Assembly: GCF_023074175.1 (NCBI RefSeq)
Contig: NZ_JADPKS010000045.1
Coordinates: forward strand, 62,001-126,000
DNA length: 64,000 nucleotides
Direction of reading: 5' to 3'
Origin: Bradyrhizobium sp. 139
GTDB lineage: Bacteria > Pseudomonadota > Alphaproteobacteria > Rhizobiales > Xanthobacteraceae
Position numbers and translations under genes: made by a program. Below are positions 28,215-36,637 of this stretch, one piece after another; position 1 is the stretch's first letter, and the number at the start of each line of letters is the position of its first letter. The notes under the pieces are model-generated. The model saw only the letters and a program-made list of their open reading frames with translations, was not told the DNA's origin and searched no databases.

Positions 28215-28263
28215 GCACACCGCCTGTCATGTGGATGGCAGCTAGCCACCCCCGGCGGTGTGC
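28215..28263 (-). promoter_or_regulatory. Leader RNA inverted repeat of the ilv attenuator
   Basis: GCACACCGCC (28215-28224) and GGCGGTGTGC (28254-28263) are perfectly complementary over 10 bases. The leader peptide stop codon lies between the arms, and the terminator stem follows one arm closely. A ribosome stalled on the Ile/Leu/Val codons would change folding here. The exact antiterminator pairing was not computed. Confidence 0.65.
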
Positions 28264-28307
28264 CTGGGTACGACGGCGATAAGGAGTTTGGTAATAATGT
28301 TACGCAT
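28242..28307 (-). CDS. ilvL: Branched-chain amino acid leader peptide IlvL
   Basis: A 21-codon frame starting at ATG 28307, upstream of ilvB. Its centre reads NIITKLLIAVVP, i.e. two Ile, two Leu, one more Ile and two Val in ten codons, all three end products of the pathway. The frame ends in a Gly-rich tail inside a perfect inverted repeat, and a terminator with a T-run follows. This is the standard design of an ilv attenuator: starved ribosomes stall on the control codons and allow read-through into ilvB. Confidence 0.85.
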   Translation of the reverse strand: MRNIITKLLIAVVPRHTAGGG

Positions 28308-28481
28308 GGCGCTGCCCGGCTTCCCAAAGGTTGCGCGAAACATAACGGCCAAAGCCTGGATGTCAAGGCAATGCGGCCGTTCCCGCGCGATTTCGGCAGT
28401 GTAGCGGTGTTCCCGGACTTCGGCGAGAGGTAAAATCGGGAACCCGGCACAAAAGCACGTCAATCCGGGTCCCGGCCGCAT

Positions 28482-29414
28482 TCACGATGCGGCGAGCCAC
28501 CCTCTCGCCTCCTCCGGCTTCACCCATTCGAATTCGGGCAATTGGTGCCGGAACCAGGTGAACTGCCGCTTGGCGTAGTGGCGGGTGTCGGCCCGGCCGA
28601 TCGTGGCCGCCTCCTGAAGGCCGAGTTCACCGCGCAGATGCCGGATCAAAGCCGGCACGCCATGGGCCTTCATGGCCGGCAGCAGCGGATCGAGGCGCCG
28701 GGCGGCAAGCCGCTCGACCTCCTTCAGCGCGCCGACACCGAGCATGGCATCGAAGCGGGCATCGATACGGGCATAGAGCTCGTCGCGCTCGGGGGCGAGA
28801 AACACCGCGCGAAAGCTGTCTTTGGGCAGCAGCGGAGGCTGGCCTTCGTGGTGCCAGTCAAGCAGCGAACGGCCCGTCGCTTCGACCACTTCGAGCGCGC
28901 GGGCGATCCGCGTCCGGTCGCGCAGGTTCAATCGTTCGGCGGCGCGCGGATCGCGGCGTGCAAGTTCCTCGTGCAGCGCCTCGACGCCGTTCCGCTCCAG
29001 CCGCGCGCGAACGTCCTCACGTAATTCGGCGGGAATCGGCGGCACCACGGAGAGGCCCGCCGTCAGCGCCTTGAAATAAAGCCCTGTGCCGCCGATGAAG
29101 ATCGGCAGGCGGCCTTCGGCTCTCGCCTCTTGCAGCGCCTTCGCGGCGTCGGCCACCCAGGCGCCGGCCGAGAAATTCACGGCCGCATCGACGTGGCCGT
29201 AGAGACGGTGCGGCGTGCGCGCTTCCTCGCCATGTGTGGGGCGCGCGGTGATGATGCGGAGGTCACGATAGACCTGCATGGAATCGGCATTGATGACGAC
29301 GCCGCCCGCGCTCATGGCAAGCTCCAGCGCCAGCGCCGACTTGCCGCTGGCGGTCGGGCCTGCGATAAGCACGGCCTTGCCAACATGCCTTCTGCTGACT
29401 TGCCCCTCGCTCAC
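28482..29414 (-). CDS. miaA: tRNA dimethylallyltransferase
   Basis: 310 residues from GTG 29414. The P-loop is [18 protein letters not shown] (about residues 16-33), followed by [11 protein letters not shown], the family motif [25 protein letters not shown] and the C-terminal [15 protein letters not shown]. It adds the isopentenyl group to A37 of tRNAs reading UNN codons. The open frame continues far past the start over serB, but that is antisense. Its start is only 12 bases from the serB start on the other strand. It sits just upstream of the ilv leader on the same strand. Confidence 0.95.
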   Translation of the reverse strand: MSEGQVSRRHVGKAVLIAGPTASGKSALALELAMSAGGVVINADSMQVYRDLRIITARPTHGEEARTPHRLYGHVDAAVNFSAGAWVADAAKALQEARAEGRLPIFIGGTGLYFKALTAGLSVVPPIPAELREDVRARLERNGVEALHEELARRDPRAAERLNLRDRTRIARALEVVEATGRSLLDWHHEGQPPLLPKDSFRAVFLAPERDELYARIDARFDAMLGVGALKEVERLAARRLDPLLPAMKAHGVPALIRHLRGELGLQEAATIGRADTRHYAKRQFTWFRHQLPEFEWVKPEEARGWLAAS

Positions 29415-29426
29415 GAAAACCTCAAA

Positions 29427-30332
29427 ATGTCCCTCGTCGCCACGCTGATCTGCAACCCCGAGAATCCCGCACTCGATAGCACCGTCGTCGACGGCGCCCG
29501 CGCCGTGCTGCCCCAGGCCCAACCGGCGCACTGGTTGTTCGACGGCGTTGCAGTCGACGTGGCCTTCGGCGCCGACAGTAACCTCGAAGGCGACCGCCAC
29601 GCCATCGAACAACGGTTGCGCGAACTTCGCGGCGACCTGCCCATCGACATCGTGGTGCAGCCAGTCGGCTTCCGGCGCAAGAAGCTTTTTCTCGCCGACA
29701 TGGATTCCACCATGATCGGCCAGGAATGCATCGATGAGCTCGCCGATCTCGTCGGGATGAAGGCCCACGTGTCCGCGATCACCGAACGCGCGATGCGCGG
29801 CGAGATCGAGTTCGAGCCGGCGCTGCGCGAGCGCGTCGCGCTTCTGAAGGACCTTCCTGCCAACGTGGTCGACGAGGTGCTGGCCAAGCGCATCACATTG
29901 ACCCAGGGCGGCAGCACGCTGGTCGCGACCATGCGCGCGCACGGCGCCTATACCTGCCTGGTCTCCGGGGGCTTCACCCTGTTCACAAGCGCCGTCGCGG
30001 CCAAGATCGGGTTCCAGGAGAACCGCGCCAACGAGCTCGTCGTGCGCGACGGCAAATTCACCGGGGAGGTGAAGGAGCCGATTTTGGGGCGCGCAGCAAA
30101 GCTTGCGACGCTGGTGGATTTGATGGAATCGTTTGATCTCGACGACATCGACTCCGTCGTGGTCGGCGATGGCGCCAACGATCTCGCGATGATCCAGGCG
30201 GCGGGGCTGGGCGTGGCGTATCACGCGAAGCCCGCGGTCGCTGCTGCGGCGGCTGCACGGATCGATCATGGCGATCTCACCGCGCTGCTCTATGCGCAGG
30301 GGTATCGACGGGACGAGTTCGTGGAAAGCTGA
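29427..30332 (+). CDS. serB: Phosphoserine phosphatase
   Basis: 301 residues from ATG 29427 ([17 protein letters not shown]). Residues 1-80 form a degenerate regulatory N-terminal domain. The HAD motifs are [19 protein letters not shown] (nucleophile Asp in DMDST), LVSGGFTLF and [12 protein letters not shown]. It makes L-serine from phosphoserine. No clear ribosome site precedes ATG 29427. An alternative ATG at 29385 in the same frame would overlap miaA by 30 bases. Confidence 0.96.
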   Translation: MSLVATLICNPENPALDSTVVDGARAVLPQAQPAHWLFDGVAVDVAFGADSNLEGDRHAIEQRLRELRGDLPIDIVVQPVGFRRKKLFLADMDSTMIGQECIDELADLVGMKAHVSAITERAMRGEIEFEPALRERVALLKDLPANVVDEVLAKRITLTQGGSTLVATMRAHGAYTCLVSGGFTLFTSAVAAKIGFQENRANELVVRDGKFTGEVKEPILGRAAKLATLVDLMESFDLDDIDSVVVGDGANDLAMIQAAGLGVAYHAKPAVAAAAAARIDHGDLTALLYAQGYRRDEFVES

Positions 30333-30338
30333 CACGCA

Positions 30339-30419
30339 CGTCGTTCCGGGATGGTGCGAAGCACCAGACCCGGAACCTCAAGATTCCGGGTTCGATGCTT
30401 CGCATCGCCCGGAATGACG
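30339..30419. repeat. GTCATTCCGGG-family repeat between serB and degQ
   Basis: CGTCGTTCCGGGATGGTGCG at the left and ATCGCCCGGAATGACG at the right, with GAAGCACC / GATGCTTCG inside. It is the third element of this family in the window and lies between two converging genes, so it may act as a two-way hairpin. Confidence 0.72.
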
Positions 30420-30426
30420 GATGAAG

Positions 30427-31926
30427 CTACTGCACGCTCAGCGCCACAAAGCGCAGCTCGCCGTCGCCGTTTGACACCAGCAGCAACACCGACTTCTTGC
30501 CGTCCTTCTTGAGCTGGTCGACCCGCTTTTGGATGTCGGCGCCGCTTGAGACGGACTCCTGTGCCACCTCGACGATGACGTCGCCGGCAGAGAGGCGCTT
30601 CTCGGCAGCGTCCGAATTGGCGTCGACATTGGTGACGACCACGCCCTTCACGCTGTCCTTGATCTTGTAGCGCGTGCGCAAATCCTTGCTGAGCGCCGCA
30701 AGATCGAGGCCGAGCGCCTTCTGCGTGACGGTCTTTTCCGGCGCGGGCTCGTCGGTCTTCACCGCGGCCTGCACCTTCTCGGGATCCTGGAGACGGCCGA
30801 GCGTGACCTTCTTGATCTCCTCCTGGCCCTTGCGGATGATGACGACATCGACCTCCTTGCCGACCGCTGTGTCAGCGACGACGCGGGAGAGATCCTTGGG
30901 ATCCTTGACGTCCTTGCCGTCGAACTTGACGACGACGTCGCCGGGCTCGATGCCGGCGGGCTTGGCCGGCCCCTTGTCGTCGATGCCGGCGACCAGCGCG
31001 CCGCGCGCGGGCTTGATGTTGAGGCTCTCGGCGATCTCGTCGGTGACGCTCTGGATGCGCACGCCCAGCCAGCCGCGGCGCAGTTCGCCGAACTGGCGGA
31101 GCTGGTCGACTACGGCAACAACCGTCTTCGACGGCACGGCAAAGCCGATGCCGATCGAGCCGCCGGAGGGGGAGATGATCAGCGTGTTGACGCCGATGAC
31201 ATCGCCATCGAGGTTGAACAGCGGACCGCCGGAATTGCCGCGGTTGATGGAGGCGTCGGTCTGGATGTAGCTGTCATAGGGCCCCGAGGAGATGTCGCGG
31301 TTCTTGGCCGAGACAATGCCGGCCGTCACTGTGCCGCCGAGACTGAAGGGATTGCCGATCGCGACCACCCAGTCGCCGAGGCGCAGCTTGTCGGAGTCGC
31401 CGAACTTCACGGCTACCAACGGCTTCGTCGGCTTGAACTTCAGCACGGCAAGATCGGTCTTCTTGTCGACGCCGACCAGCTCGGCCTTGATCTTGGTGCC
31501 GTCGTTGAGGATCACGTTGATCTCGTCGGCGTCAGCGATGACGTGGTTGTTGGTGACGGCAACGCCTGATGTGTCGATGATGAAGCCGGAGCCGAGCGAG
31601 TTGGTCTTGCGGGGCGGGTTGTCACCGCGCTCGCCGCCCTTGCTGCCGCCGCCGGGACTGCGACGATTTTTGAAGAAGTCGTCGAAGAACTCCTCGAAGG
31701 GCGAGCCGGGCGGCAGTTGCGGCATGGTGTTGCTGCCGCCGCCCTTGGCTTCGACCGTTTGCGAGGTCGAGATGTTGACGACCGCGTCGATCACCTTCTC
31801 GGCGACGTCAGCGATGCCCTCCGGTCCGCGCGCAAGGGCCGGCGTGCCGAAGGCGCTGAATGCACTGACGGCGAGCGCGACCAGCCCTAGGCGCAAGCGG
31901 GTCGGGGCAATGGTGGCAGCAGTCAT
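30427..31926 (-). CDS. DegQ/DegP-type periplasmic serine protease (Do family)
   Basis: 499 residues from ATG 31926; the frame extends 25 codons upstream without coding character. An N-terminal signal peptide ends near ALA (about residue 32). The trypsin-like domain carries the triad His128 (VTNNHVIA), Asp158 (KKTDLAVLKF) and Ser232 (INRGNSGGPLF). Two PDZ domains follow (about 295-385 and 405-495). A flexible linker rich in Gly, Arg and Pro (about 85-107) precedes the protease core. It degrades or refolds damaged periplasmic proteins. Last gene of the hflK-hflC-DUF2065 cluster. Confidence 0.93.
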   Translation of the reverse strand: MTAATIAPTRLRLGLVALAVSAFSAFGTPALARGPEGIADVAEKVIDAVVNISTSQTVEAKGGGSNTMPQLPPGSPFEEFFDDFFKNRRSPGGGSKGGERGDNPPRKTNSLGSGFIIDTSGVAVTNNHVIADADEINVILNDGTKIKAELVGVDKKTDLAVLKFKPTKPLVAVKFGDSDKLRLGDWVVAIGNPFSLGGTVTAGIVSAKNRDISSGPYDSYIQTDASINRGNSGGPLFNLDGDVIGVNTLIISPSGGSIGIGFAVPSKTVVAVVDQLRQFGELRRGWLGVRIQSVTDEIAESLNIKPARGALVAGIDDKGPAKPAGIEPGDVVVKFDGKDVKDPKDLSRVVADTAVGKEVDVVIIRKGQEEIKKVTLGRLQDPEKVQAAVKTDEPAPEKTVTQKALGLDLAALSKDLRTRYKIKDSVKGVVVTNVDANSDAAEKRLSAGDVIVEVAQESVSSGADIQKRVDQLKKDGKKSVLLLVSNGDGELRFVALSVQ

Positions 31927-32080
31927 TGGTTTCTCCAGAGAACAGGATTCGGCGCCAAGGATATGCCTCCAAGACTGCGCTCGAACGGGGGGACGGCGCA
32001 AGCGCGGAGCTTAACGGCCCTCGAGACCCGGATAATACGGCGAAAACCGGTCTCTCGCCTTCACTTTGGCGTTGGCGTGC

Positions 32081-32287
32081 CTAAATCGGGCGGCGCATAA
32101 CCCAGATCAAGACCAAGCCGGCCACGGCCGAACCGATCCCAACGGCCCGCAGGATATTGTCCGGCGTGGCGATGGCGCTCTTCATGGCCTTGCGCATCCA
32201 ATTGGGACTTGCCGCGAACATCAAGCCTTCGAGCACGAACAGGATGCCTAGGCCGATGAGGAAGTCGGCGAACGCAATGGACCTCAT
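32081..32287 (-). CDS. Small membrane protein, DUF2065 (YjeT-like)
   Basis: 68 residues with two membrane helices (about 8-27 and 45-63) and a basic loop, NWMRKAMKSAI, between them. The pattern LIGLGILFVLEGLMFAASP matches DUF2065/YjeT. E. coli yjeT lies directly downstream of hflC, and here too the gene follows hflC by 71 bases, which supports both the family and a role with HflKC. Function unknown. Confidence 0.88.
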   Translation of the reverse strand: MRSIAFADFLIGLGILFVLEGLMFAASPNWMRKAMKSAIATPDNILRAVGIGSAVAGLVLIWVMRRPI

Positions 32288-32358
32288 CGGATTGGAACCT
32301 CCCGTTATGCTGTTCTTGTCTGGACGAAGGGCGGCAGAACTGCCGCCCTCTGTCGCGC

Positions 32359-33255
32359 TTACGGATTGGCCGGTGTCCCAGTCGCCGTCTTGCCGCTCGG
32401 GTTACTGAAATACCGGAAGAAATCCGAGTCGGGGCGCAGCAGGAAACGGGTGTCGCTCGAGCGCAGCCCGTTCTCATAGGCCGTCATCGAGCGGTAGAAG
32501 GCGAAGAAGTCCGCATCCTTGCCGTAGGCTTCGGCGAACAGACGGTTGCGCTCGGCGTCGCCCACGCCGCGTGTCTGCTCGGCGGTCGAATTGGCTTCGG
32601 CAATGATCACCGTTGCCTCGCGATCGGCCTTGGAGCGGATCTCCTGCGCCTTCTGACCGCCCTGCGCGCGGAACTCGGCGGCTTCACGCTGACGTTCGGT
32701 CTGCATGCGCTGGTAGACCGCCTGGCTGTTCTGCTCCGGCAGATCGGCGCGGCGGATGCGGACGTCGACGACCTCGATGCCGTAGCCGTCGGCCTCGTGG
32801 TCGAGCTGCTCGCGGATGCGGCCCATCAGCTTCTCACGCTCGTCACGTACCACGATGATGAAGTTGACCTCGCCGAGAACACGGCGCAGCGCCGCGTTCA
32901 GCAGCGACGTGAGCTGGAGGTTGGCGGCCTGGATCGAGCCGACACTCTGATAAAAACGCAACGCGTCCTTGATCCGGTAACGCGCGAAGGCATCGACCAC
33001 GAGGCGCTTCTGGTCGGAGGCGATGACCTCCTGCGAGGGATTCTCCAGATCGAGGATCCGCTTGTCGATATTGATTACGGAGTTCCAGGGCGCCTTGAAG
33101 TGCAGCCCGGGGTCTCTGACGACGTCCACCGGCTTACCGAACTGCAGCACGATGGTCTGCTCGGTCTGTTGCACCGTGAACAGCGACATGTAGGCGACGA
33201 TCAGGACCAGGAGAAGTCCGAGAAGCGCGACGATACCTGTGACCGGAGACCTCAT
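32359..33255 (-). CDS. hflC: HflC, FtsH protease modulator
   Basis: 298 residues. An N-terminal signal anchor (about residues 7-27) is followed by the SPFH/prohibitin domain (QQTEQTIVLQFGKPV; RLVVDAFARYRI), a helical stretch rich in Ala/Glu/Gln (about 185-235) and the C-terminal FFAFYRSMTAYENGL. With HflK it forms a periplasmic cage around FtsH in the inner membrane and modulates its proteolysis. The start codon overlaps the hflK stop as ATGA. Confidence 0.95.
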   Translation of the reverse strand: MRSPVTGIVALLGLLLVLIVAYMSLFTVQQTEQTIVLQFGKPVDVVRDPGLHFKAPWNSVINIDKRILDLENPSQEVIASDQKRLVVDAFARYRIKDALRFYQSVGSIQAANLQLTSLLNAALRRVLGEVNFIIVVRDEREKLMGRIREQLDHEADGYGIEVVDVRIRRADLPEQNSQAVYQRMQTERQREAAEFRAQGGQKAQEIRSKADREATVIIAEANSTAEQTRGVGDAERNRLFAEAYGKDADFFAFYRSMTAYENGLRSSDTRFLLRPDSDFFRYFSNPSGKTATGTPANP

Positions 33256-34391
33256 CGGCTGCCTCCGCTCGACTGCTGGCCGGCCGTGGAGGACGGCCGC
33301 TTGGGCGTCAATTCGCTGAGCGGGAGATAGGGCACGACGCCCTGACCCGAGGAGCTTCCGTCATAGATCAGCTTCTCCGAGCCGCCGAGCACGCGTTCCA
33401 TGGTCTCCAGATAAATCCGTTCACGCGTCACGTCGGGCGCCTTCTTGTATTCGTCGTACACCTTCAGGAAGCGCGAGCTCTGGCCCCTGGCCTCGGCAAC
33501 CGCCTGTTCCTTGTAGCCTTCGGCCGCCTGCATGATCTGCGCCGCCCGGCCGCGCGCTTCCGGCACGATCTTGTTGGCGTAGGTCTGCGCTTCGTTCTGC
33601 AACTGCTCGAGGTTGGCGCGCGCCGCCTGCACGTCACGGAACGCATCGATCACCTGGGCGGGCGGGTCGACCTTCTGCATCTGCACCTGGGCGATCTGGA
33701 TGCCGGCGCCGTAGCTGTCGAGCGTCTTCTGCATCAAGTCCTGCACAGTCGTTTCGGTCTGCGTCCGCGCCCCGGTCAGGATCGGCTGGATGTTGGAGCG
33801 GCCGATCACCTCGCGCATCGCGCTCTCGGCGACGGCCTTCACGGTGCCTTCGGGGTTCTGGATGTTGAACAGGAAGTTGCCGACGCCGTTCGGCTTGATG
33901 CGCCAGAGCACGGTGAAGTCGACGTCGACGATGTTCTCGTCGCCGGTCAGCATCAGGCTTTCTTCCGGCACGTCGCGGATCGAGCGGCCGCGCCGGGCCG
34001 GATCATCGATCAACGTCATGCCGATGGAGATTGTGGAGACACGCAGCGCCTTCGGCAGCAGCACGGTCTCGATCGGATAGGGCAGATGATAGTTCAGGCC
34101 CGGATCCACGGTCCGCACGTGCTTGCCGAAGCGCAGCACCACGCCCTGCTCTTCGGACTGCACGCGGAAGAAGCCCGAAAGCAGCCAGAGCGCGATGATG
34201 ATGAGCAGGATCAGCGTGATGCCGATGCCGGAGAAATACCCGCCCGGCATGATCTGCTGGAGGCGGTCCTGACCGCGCCGCAGAAGATCTTCCAAATCCG
34301 GCGGTCTCGGCCCGACCGGTTGCGGGCCGTTGCCCCATGGTCCCTTCGGACCCGAGCCCCACGGGCCACCGCCCTGATTCTTCCACGGCAT
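33252..34391 (-). CDS. hflK: HflK, FtsH protease modulator
   Basis: 379 residues. The N-terminal 55 are Gly/Pro/Trp-rich (MPWKNQGGGPWGSGPKGPWG), as usual for HflK. One membrane helix lies at about 57-77, then the SPFH domain (VRSEEQGVVLRFGKHV-like) and a long helix with ANLEQLQNEAQTYANKIVP. The C-terminus ends in a Ser/Gly-rich tail. It pairs with HflC (4-base overlap). The 153 bases upstream hold a perfect palindrome that may control the hflKC transcript. Confidence 0.95.
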   Translation of the reverse strand: MPWKNQGGGPWGSGPKGPWGNGPQPVGPRPPDLEDLLRRGQDRLQQIMPGGYFSGIGITLILLIIIALWLLSGFFRVQSEEQGVVLRFGKHVRTVDPGLNYHLPYPIETVLLPKALRVSTISIGMTLIDDPARRGRSIRDVPEESLMLTGDENIVDVDFTVLWRIKPNGVGNFLFNIQNPEGTVKAVAESAMREVIGRSNIQPILTGARTQTETTVQDLMQKTLDSYGAGIQIAQVQMQKVDPPAQVIDAFRDVQAARANLEQLQNEAQTYANKIVPEARGRAAQIMQAAEGYKEQAVAEARGQSSRFLKVYDEYKKAPDVTRERIYLETMERVLGGSEKLIYDGSSSGQGVVPYLPLSELTPKRPSSTAGQQSSGGSR

Positions 34392-34518
34392 TCGATGCTC
34401 TCCTCGGCAGGGAGGAATTGCCCCCGCCCGCTTGGTCCGGTCCGGCTTTATAGGGGACAGGCAAGTCCCTTACAACGCGGCCCGGGCTGTCTTTCGAGCT
34501 ATGCTCGGGCACGAAAAA

Positions 34519-34536
34519 GTCAATGTAAACATTGAC
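34519..34536. promoter_or_regulatory. Perfect palindrome upstream of hflK (candidate operator)
   Basis: GTCAATGT and ACATTGAC flank two A bases, an exact 8+2+8 inverted repeat in an otherwise plain gap between the folA stop and hflK. On the minus strand its right arm contains TTGAC and can serve as a -35 element, so a bound protein would block the promoter. No terminator-like T-run follows, so an operator is more likely than a terminator. Confidence 0.55.
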
Positions 34537-34544
34537 AAATGCGG

Positions 34545-35054
34545 TTAATGGCCCGCCCGCCGACGATATGTCACATAGGAGTAGTCGGCGCTGTCGTCAG
34601 GTCCGGCGGGATGACGGATGCGCGCCGTCTCCTCCCATTCCGCCCGGTCGATGTCGAAATACGTGTCGCCTTCGGGGCGCGCATGCACTTCGGTGATTTC
34701 GAGGCGATCGGCGGCATCGAGCCATTGCCGATAGATCTCGGCGCCGCCGATCACGGCGATCTCGGCGACCGAACGCCGCAGGGCATCGCCGCGCGCGACT
34801 GCGCCTGCATCGGCAGCCGATGTCGTGACGATGGCACCATTGGCGCGATAATCCGCATCCCGCGTGATGACGATGTTGGTACGGCCCGGAAGCGGCCGGC
34901 GCAGGGATTCGAAGGTCTTGCGGCCCATGATCACGGGCTTGCCGATCGTGAGCGCCTTGAAGCGCGCCATGTCGGATTTCAGCCGCCACGGGATCGCGTT
35001 GCCGGCGCCGATGACGCCGTTCTCCGCGATCGCGACGACGAAGACGATCTCCAT
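34545..35054 (-). CDS. folA: Dihydrofolate reductase
   Basis: 169 residues from ATG 35054 (MEIVFVVAIAENGVIGAGNA). Hallmarks are IPWRLKSDMARFKALT, PVIMGRKTFESL, GRTNIVITRD and IAVIGGAEIYRQWL. It regenerates tetrahydrofolate after thymidylate synthesis. The start overlaps the stop of the GNAT gene (ATGA), so translation is coupled. thyA lies one gene upstream on the same strand. Confidence 0.96.
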   Translation of the reverse strand: MEIVFVVAIAENGVIGAGNAIPWRLKSDMARFKALTIGKPVIMGRKTFESLRRPLPGRTNIVITRDADYRANGAIVTTSAADAGAVARGDALRRSVAEIAVIGGAEIYRQWLDAADRLEITEVHARPEGDTYFDIDRAEWEETARIRHPAGPDDSADYSYVTYRRRAGH

Positions 35055-35539
35055 CAGGACGCGCTCCCGGCAAGTCGTGCCAGCGCGGGGCCGGTGACTC
35101 GGCACAGCGTCCAGTCATCCATCATCACCGCGCCGAGCGATTTGTAGAAAGCGATCGACGGCGCGTTCCAGTCGAGCACCGCCCATTGCAGGCGCGACCA
35201 GCCATTGTCGACGCATTCCTTTGCGAGATAAATCAGAAGCGCCTTGCCGAGGCCCCTGCCCCGATGCGACGGCCGCACATAAATATCTTCGAGATAAATG
35301 CCGTGGCGGCCGCTAAAGGTGGAGAAATTCACGAACCACACCGCAAAGCCGACGGGCTCGCCGTTCCATTCGGCGATCGCGCAATGGACTTGTGGGCTTT
35401 CACCGAACAGCGCGTCCGCGATCATCGCCTCGGTCGCCTCGACCTCGTGCGCAAGCTTTTCATATTCAGCAAGCTCGCGAATGAAAGCCAAAACAAGCCC
35501 GGTTTCGCCCGGGCGCACGCGACGAATGTTGAGCGACAT
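35054..35539 (-). CDS. GNAT family N-acetyltransferase
   Basis: 161 residues. The acetyl-CoA motif is VRPSHRGRGLGKALLIYLAKE (Arg/Gln-x-x-Gly-x-Gly/Ala form, about residues 93-113), followed by WAVLDWNAPSIAFYKSLGA. The arrangement IYLEDIYVRPSHRG resembles diamine (spermidine/spermine-type) acetyltransferases, but the substrate is unproven. It sits between thyA and folA and overlaps folA by 4 bases. Confidence 0.88.
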   Translation of the reverse strand: MSLNIRRVRPGETGLVLAFIRELAEYEKLAHEVEATEAMIADALFGESPQVHCAIAEWNGEPVGFAVWFVNFSTFSGRHGIYLEDIYVRPSHRGRGLGKALLIYLAKECVDNGWSRLQWAVLDWNAPSIAFYKSLGAVMMDDWTLCRVTGPALARLAGSAS

Positions 35540-35554
35540 CGCTTTAAACCGCCC

Positions 35555-35599
35555 GCATGATCATATCGGAAAACCGCTGCACACTTTTCCGGATCATGC
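35555..35599. repeat. Rhizobial intergenic palindrome (GCATGATC type)
   Basis: GCATGATC (35555-35562) and GATCATGC (35592-35599) flank a second pair, CGGAAAA (35567-35573) and TTTTCCG (35585-35591), around CCGCTGCACAC. This two-tier palindrome is a familiar high-copy repeat in Rhizobiales. It occupies the 61 bases between the thyA stop and the GNAT start. Confidence 0.85.
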
Positions 35600-35600
35600 G

Positions 35601-36395
35601 CTAGACCGCGACTTCCGCCTTGATGTGCGGATGCGGATCGTAGCCGACCAGCTCGAAATCCTCGTAGCGGAAGGAGAAGATGTCCTTCACGTCGGGATTG
35701 ATCCGCATCGCCGGCAGCGCACGCGGCGCGCGCGTGAGCTGGAGCCGCGCCTGCTCCAGATGGTTGGAGTAGAGATGGGTGTCGCCAAACGAATGCACGA
35801 AGTCGCCGGGCTTCAAGCCGGTGACCTGCGCGACCATCATGGTGAGCAATGCATAGGAGGCGATGTTGAAGGGCACGCCGAGGAAGACGTCGGCCGAGCG
35901 CTGATAGAGCTGGCACGACAGCTTGCCGTTGGCGACGTAGAATTGGAACAGGCAGTGGCACGGCGGCAACGCCATCTTGTCCACCTCGGCCGGATTCCAG
36001 GCCGAGACGATCAGGCGGCGCGAGTCCGGATTGCGCTTGATCATGTCGACGACACCAGCGATCTGGTCGATGCTGCGCCCGTCAGGTGCGGGCCAGGAGC
36101 GCCATTGGTGGCCGTAGACCGGGCCGAGATCGCCATTGGCGTCCGCCCACTCGTCCCAGATGGTGACGCCGTTGTCGCGCAGATATTTGATGTTGGTGTC
36201 GCCCTTCAGGAACCACAGCAGCTCATGCACGATCGCCTTCAGCGGCAGCCGCTTGGTGGTCAGCATCGGAAAGCCGGCGGACAGGTTGAAGCGCATCTGA
36301 TGGCCGAACACCGACAGCGTGCCGGTGCCGGTCCGATCGGTCTTCTCGGCGCCGTCTGAAAGAATCCGCTCGAGCAGGTCCTGATACTGATGCAT
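35601..36395 (-). CDS. thyA: Thymidylate synthase
   Basis: 264 residues, identical in length to E. coli ThyA. The nucleophile is Cys146 in [52 protein letters not shown] and [14 protein letters not shown] are all conserved. It methylates dUMP to dTMP using methylene-tetrahydrofolate, producing the dihydrofolate that FolA recycles. First gene of the thyA-GNAT-folA group, although a repeat lies after it. Confidence 0.98.
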   Translation of the reverse strand: MHQYQDLLERILSDGAEKTDRTGTGTLSVFGHQMRFNLSAGFPMLTTKRLPLKAIVHELLWFLKGDTNIKYLRDNGVTIWDEWADANGDLGPVYGHQWRSWPAPDGRSIDQIAGVVDMIKRNPDSRRLIVSAWNPAEVDKMALPPCHCLFQFYVANGKLSCQLYQRSADVFLGVPFNIASYALLTMMVAQVTGLKPGDFVHSFGDTHLYSNHLEQARLQLTRAPRALPAMRINPDVKDIFSFRYEDFELVGYDPHPHIKAEVAV

Positions 36396-36532
36396 GTGCC
36401 AAAAACCTTTAGGAAGACGGCAGCCTTTGGGGAGGCGGTGAACTTAGCGGCCGTCCCCGCGCTGCGACAGCGGCGATTCGCCATCCATACGCATTATACC
36501 CGGAAAAAATGAGCGTTCCCGGGGCAAACGAC

Positions 36533-36562
36533 AAGGGGCGGGACTTCAGTGTCCCGCCCCTT
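36533..36562 (-). terminator. Hairpin terminator after tctA
   Basis: AAGGGGCGGGAC and its exact complement GTCCCGCCCCTT form a 12-bp stem with a 6-base loop. It lies about 76 bases past the tctA stop on the minus strand. The following bases (GTCGTTTG) are only mildly T-rich, so strength rests on the stem. Confidence 0.72.
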
Positions 36563-36637
36563 GCCTATCAGCTTGTTCCAGCTGGCTAACTTGCCGGCTT
36601 GAGCACCGGCGCGCCGACGTAGGGCGGCGCGGCGCCC

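Noticed and set aside
26435..28282. 615-codon plus-strand frame antisense to ilvB
   Set aside because: Mirror of the ilvB codon pattern, running into the leader terminator; no recognisable domain.
28482..30335. 617-codon minus-strand frame joining miaA with serB antisense
   Set aside because: Only the part up to 29414 resembles MiaA. The rest is antisense to serB, so this is not a fusion protein.
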